Origin: UBA5336 sp964625835
GTDB taxonomy: Bacteria > Pseudomonadota > Alphaproteobacteria > Caulobacterales > Hyphomonadaceae
Length of the DNA: 15,727 bases
Assembly: GCA_964625835.1 (NCBI GenBank)
Contig: CAZVES010000062.1
Location: 1-15,727, forward strand
Reading direction: 5' to 3'
Numbering within the stretch: position 1 is the stretch's first letter; every line of letters starts with the position of its first letter. The translations under genes and the position numbers were made by a program. Shown piece after piece: positions 13,107 through 15,727 of the stretch. A model generated the notes under the pieces. That model ran no database searches. It was given only the letters and a program-made list of their open reading frames with translations, and was not told where the DNA came from.

Positions 13107-15698
13107 CTAGAATTCTGCCGACAGGCTGGCTGAGAAGGATATACCGCGCTCATAGGTGTTGAACTCAGAGCGGCCAACATCCGGCGTCTCCTGGAACTCC
13201 TCATAGTCCTCGTCCAGCAGATTTCGCGCGCGAAGCCCGAGCGTGAACACGCGATCGCTCACTTCGATATCCCTGTTGTAAACGAGGTCAAGCTGAACGC
13301 CGGGGGATTCGATGACATCAGGAATGCGCACGTTACCGCGACGCAGGATACGGTCGTCGACCCAGCCTGCAAGCAAGGTCAGCTGTTCGACGTCTGACTC
13401 CCATCCGAGCTGGACATTGAGGATGTTTTCAGAACTCCCCTGAAGCTGGTTTCCGTCAATGGCATAGAAGTCTGCGCTCCGCTCGACATTACCGATCGGA
13501 TCGAAGATCACATCCGTTTCATCAGCCTGCACCTCGGAGTTTGTGTAGGTGTAGTTTATAGAAAACAAACCCTCTCGATCGCCAAAAAATGACCCCGGCA
13601 GCGGCAGGTCAAAGCGTGTGCGATACTCTACCTCGCCACCAAACAACACCGCCTTTGGAGCGTTGATCACGGTAATCGTATAGGAGTTGTCGCCAAGAAC
13701 GACCACGGTTTCTTCAATCGGGTTTGTGATATCCTTGTAAAAGGCGGCCAGCGTTACGAACTCGCTTCTGCCAAGATAGTACTCCAAGCGTGCGTCATAA
13801 TTGGTGAGTTCACTGTCAACCAATTTTCGGTTGCCGCGGTATACAAGGTCGATTTCAGTATCGAGATAAGCCGACTGGGCCAGTTCCCGGAATTGCGGCC
13901 TTGCAATCGTCTCTGAGTATCCGAGCCGAAACTGGAGATCGTCTGCAAAGTTCCACGTCAACGTCGCCGCCGGGAGCACATAATCGTTTTGAAGGTCAAC
14001 ATCACCGGCACCGGGATCACCGAACCTGTTGAATGTGTTGATCGTCTGCTCGGCTTCTTCATACCGTGCGCCAACGGTGATTTCGATAAAGTCGGTAAGC
14101 TCGATGTCAGCCTGGGCAAAAAAGGCATTGACATCGAGTTGTCCGGCATAGGAGTCATCGGCACTGACAAGTTCGCGCAATACGAACCGCGCCGGGTCGA
14201 TGTTATCCGGTGAAAACAGGAAGTCCGGCCGGGCCTGTTGAACGTCCAGCGGAAGCGCGTTCCCGCCGCCGAAGAAGAACGATAGGAAGTCATACTGCCG
14301 CTCTGTCGACTTGATGTCGAACCCGCCAGTCAGCACGGCTTTGCGGCTATCGCTTAGCCCAATTGTATAAGCTGCATCGGCGCCAACGCCATAGGATTCG
14401 TCGGTCAGTTCGGAAAATCTGAGCCGGTAGCTGTTGGGAACCGAATAGAGTGGTGTTCCGTCCGCATCGGGCTGCCTTGTCAGCTTTCGCTCGTAAGGTG
14501 CGTCGCGCGTAGACTGGGAAATTGACCCGCGCCATGAGAACACGAGATTATCGAATCCGTGCTCGCCGCGAAGCTGGCCGAATAATAATTCACGCTCAAA
14601 CCAGCCTGTCGACTCGTCAAATATTTCGCCGGTGCTGCCCTGCCGGCTTTCGTCCTGACCCGTGTCGATCTGAGCTTCCTTTGAGGTATCATGTATATAG
14701 AGCGCAGTCGCTTGAAGTTCTTGGCTGCCGGCCCAGTTGAGCGTCACGGAACCGAGGGCATTGGTGGTGGCGTTGTAAGTTGTCTCCAGCGTATTTTTCG
14801 GGCTGACAACGTTGTTGTCGATACTGAGGGAGCGCAGGGACTCCTTTGTGGACCAGCCGGAGTCGAAACCCGCAACACCTATCACACCGATCTCGTAATC
14901 CGGCCCATCAAAGATGCGGCCGAATTCGATTGAACCATTGTAGTTTGGATCAAGCTCTTCGCTCTGTATGACCGTCAACGGCGAGTTGACGAGGCTTTCT
15001 CCAGCTGCCTCGATCACATCATCGCTCTGACCGAGAAGTGGCCCCGCAGCGAGCGCTGAACTCAAAGCGCCGGGAATGTCCCTCAGCCCATCATCATACC
15101 CAAGCCCGTCAGTGTCGGACCCCCTGACAAAGATCCCATCCTCACCCGTAGTGACCGTATTGGCACCGATCCCTACCTTCAGATTTAGGAAATTCTCGTT
15201 TGGCTGCTTGATGGTTTGAAGATCGATCACCCCGCCACCAAATTCGCCAGGATAATTCACAGAATACGTCTTTTGGATTGTAGCGCCATTCAGCACACTC
15301 GACGGGAAGATATCGAGAGGCACTGTCCTGCGCAGTGGCTCGGGGCTTGGAAGTGGCGAACCGTTGAGAAGCGCCGAGGAATAACGATCACCGAGGCCCC
15401 TCACATAAACAAAACGATCGCCGACAACCGACAGACCGCTCAACCGGGTCAGGGCGAGGGCTGCGTTGCTATCACCCTGGCGTTGGAGGTCTTCAGGAGC
15501 GAGGAATGTGGCGACCTGCGAAGTTTCCCGCTGGGGTTCTGGAATGAACTCGCCGCGAACGATCACTGTCTGAAGTTCGCGGGTTTCTTCGGTGGGTGTT
15601 TCGTCGATGGTGCTTTCCTGCGCGAACGCAGGCGAAAGCGTGACAAGCGATACAGCTGTTCCGAGCAGCAGATATCCTCTCAGAAGATTGTTTTTCAT
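13107..15698 (-). CDS. TonB-dependent outer-membrane receptor
   Basis: Outer-membrane beta-barrel transporter (863 residues) energised by TonB-ExbB-ExbD; its substrate is unknown. The signal peptide MKNNLLRGYLLLGTAVSLVTLSPAFA is cleaved after Ala26. A TonB-box-like segment LQTVIVRG (42-49) follows directly, with no STN signalling or carboxypeptidase-like domain between. The plug (about 55-165) has YVRGLGDRYSSALLNG (98-113), PLPSPEPLRRTVPLDIFP and YPGEFGGGVIDLQT (149-162), all typical. The barrel fills the rest, with late motifs ETIARPQFRELA and NLLDEDYEEFQE, and ends in Phe within SFSASLSAEF, the usual barrel-assembly signal. AAGGA at 15706-15710 lies 7 bases before the ATG. It is on the same strand as, and upstream of, the T2SS operon, separated by 228 bases with hairpins. 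Only 29 bases of its upstream region are in the window, so its promoter cannot be judged. Confidence 0.95.
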   Translation of the reverse strand: MKNNLLRGYLLLGTAVSLVTLSPAFAQESTIDETPTEETRELQTVIVRGEFIPEPQRETSQVATFLAPEDLQRQGDSNAALALTRLSGLSVVGDRFVYVRGLGDRYSSALLNGSPLPSPEPLRRTVPLDIFPSSVLNGATIQKTYSVNYPGEFGGGVIDLQTIKQPNENFLNLKVGIGANTVTTGEDGIFVRGSDTDGLGYDDGLRDIPGALSSALAAGPLLGQSDDVIEAAGESLVNSPLTVIQSEELDPNYNGSIEFGRIFDGPDYEIGVIGVAGFDSGWSTKESLRSLSIDNNVVSPKNTLETTYNATTNALGSVTLNWAGSQELQATALYIHDTSKEAQIDTGQDESRQGSTGEIFDESTGWFERELLFGQLRGEHGFDNLVFSWRGSISQSTRDAPYERKLTRQPDADGTPLYSVPNSYRLRFSELTDESYGVGADAAYTIGLSDSRKAVLTGGFDIKSTERQYDFLSFFFGGGNALPLDVQQARPDFLFSPDNIDPARFVLRELVSADDSYAGQLDVNAFFAQADIELTDFIEITVGARYEEAEQTINTFNRFGDPGAGDVDLQNDYVLPAATLTWNFADDLQFRLGYSETIARPQFRELAQSAYLDTEIDLVYRGNRKLVDSELTNYDARLEYYLGRSEFVTLAAFYKDITNPIEETVVVLGDNSYTITVINAPKAVLFGGEVEYRTRFDLPLPGSFFGDREGLFSINYTYTNSEVQADETDVIFDPIGNVERSADFYAIDGNQLQGSSENILNVQLGWESDVEQLTLLAGWVDDRILRRGNVRIPDVIESPGVQLDLVYNRDIEVSDRVFTLGLRARNLLDEDYEEFQETPDVGRSEFNTYERGISFSASLSAEF

Positions 15699-15705
15699 GA
15701 TCCTG

Positions 15706-15710
15706 TCCTT
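15706..15710 (-). promoter_or_regulatory. Ribosome binding site of the TonB-dependent receptor gene
   Basis: AAGGA on the - strand, 7 bases before the ATG at 15698. A second GGA lies nearer the ATG but is too close. It supports the annotated start, which also gives a well-formed signal peptide. Confidence 0.6.
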
Positions 15711-15727
15711 TGGGGCATTCCTCGGTC

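Noticed and set aside
12807..13133. 108-codon + strand frame across the spacer
   Set aside because: It overlaps the gspC 5' end and receptor 3' end on the opposite strand. Its composition is dominated by Pro, Arg and Ala, and it has no recognisable motif.
12875..13204. 109-codon - strand frame covering the receptor-gspC spacer and ending in an ATGA overlap with gspC
   Set aside because: Although the overlap is suggestive, the frame begins inside the receptor gene out of frame. It has no Shine-Dalgarno-supported start in the spacer and has an Arg/Ser/Cys/Trp composition typical of a chance frame. It also runs through both hairpins.
1..15727. Insertion sequences, tRNA or rRNA genes, CRISPR arrays, integration sites
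   Set aside because: No transposase or integrase coding, no tRNA-like cloverleaf, no regularly spaced repeats and no flanking direct repeats were seen by reading. Coding density is nearly complete. Short or diverged elements could still escape manual reading.

Overview
The window is a GC-rich (about 60% by eye), densely packed stretch of a Gram-negative chromosome. Gene content and protein style suggest an alphaproteobacterium near Caulobacterales/Hyphomonadaceae: a gspC-to-gspN type II secretion (T2SS) operon ending in gspN, a TonB-dependent receptor with a YVRGLGDRYS plug motif, and a PDZ-type GspC. This placement is inferred from family resemblance, not from a marker gene.

Layout. At the left edge, on the + strand, lies the 3' end of a soluble lytic transglycosylase gene. 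Everything else is on the - strand and reads right to left. First comes a complete TonB-dependent outer-membrane receptor (13107-15698). A 228-base spacer (12879-13106) follows, with two inverted repeats, a possible sigma70-type promoter and a ribosome binding site. Then comes an unbroken T2SS operon: gspC, gspD, gspE, gspF, gspG, gspH, gspI, gspJ, gspK, gspL, gspM, gspN. Two more genes follow without a break: a small unrecognised lipoprotein gene and a fold-type II PLP enzyme of the threonine dehydratase/serine racemase family. Most junctions overlap (ATGA, GTGA or 11-23 bases), and the largest gap inside the operon is 27 bases, so co-transcription and translational coupling from gspC to the PLP enzyme are likely. 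The PLP gene converges on the transglycosylase gene with 9 bases between them. No stretch over 300 bases lacks a gene.

How it works. GspD is the outer-membrane secretin. GspC links it to the inner-membrane platform GspF/L/M, which the cytoplasmic ATPase GspE drives. GspG is the major pseudopilin, and GspH/I/J/K are minor pseudopilins forming the tip. GspN is an accessory inner-membrane protein. No prepilin peptidase (gspO), gspA/gspB or recognisable gspS pilotin gene is present, so pseudopilin processing must rely on a peptidase encoded elsewhere. The open questions are whether the lipoprotein after gspN is a pilotin or accessory factor, why an amino-acid lyase/racemase is coupled to the operon, and whether the receptor works with a T2SS substrate. 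None of the genes looks broken.
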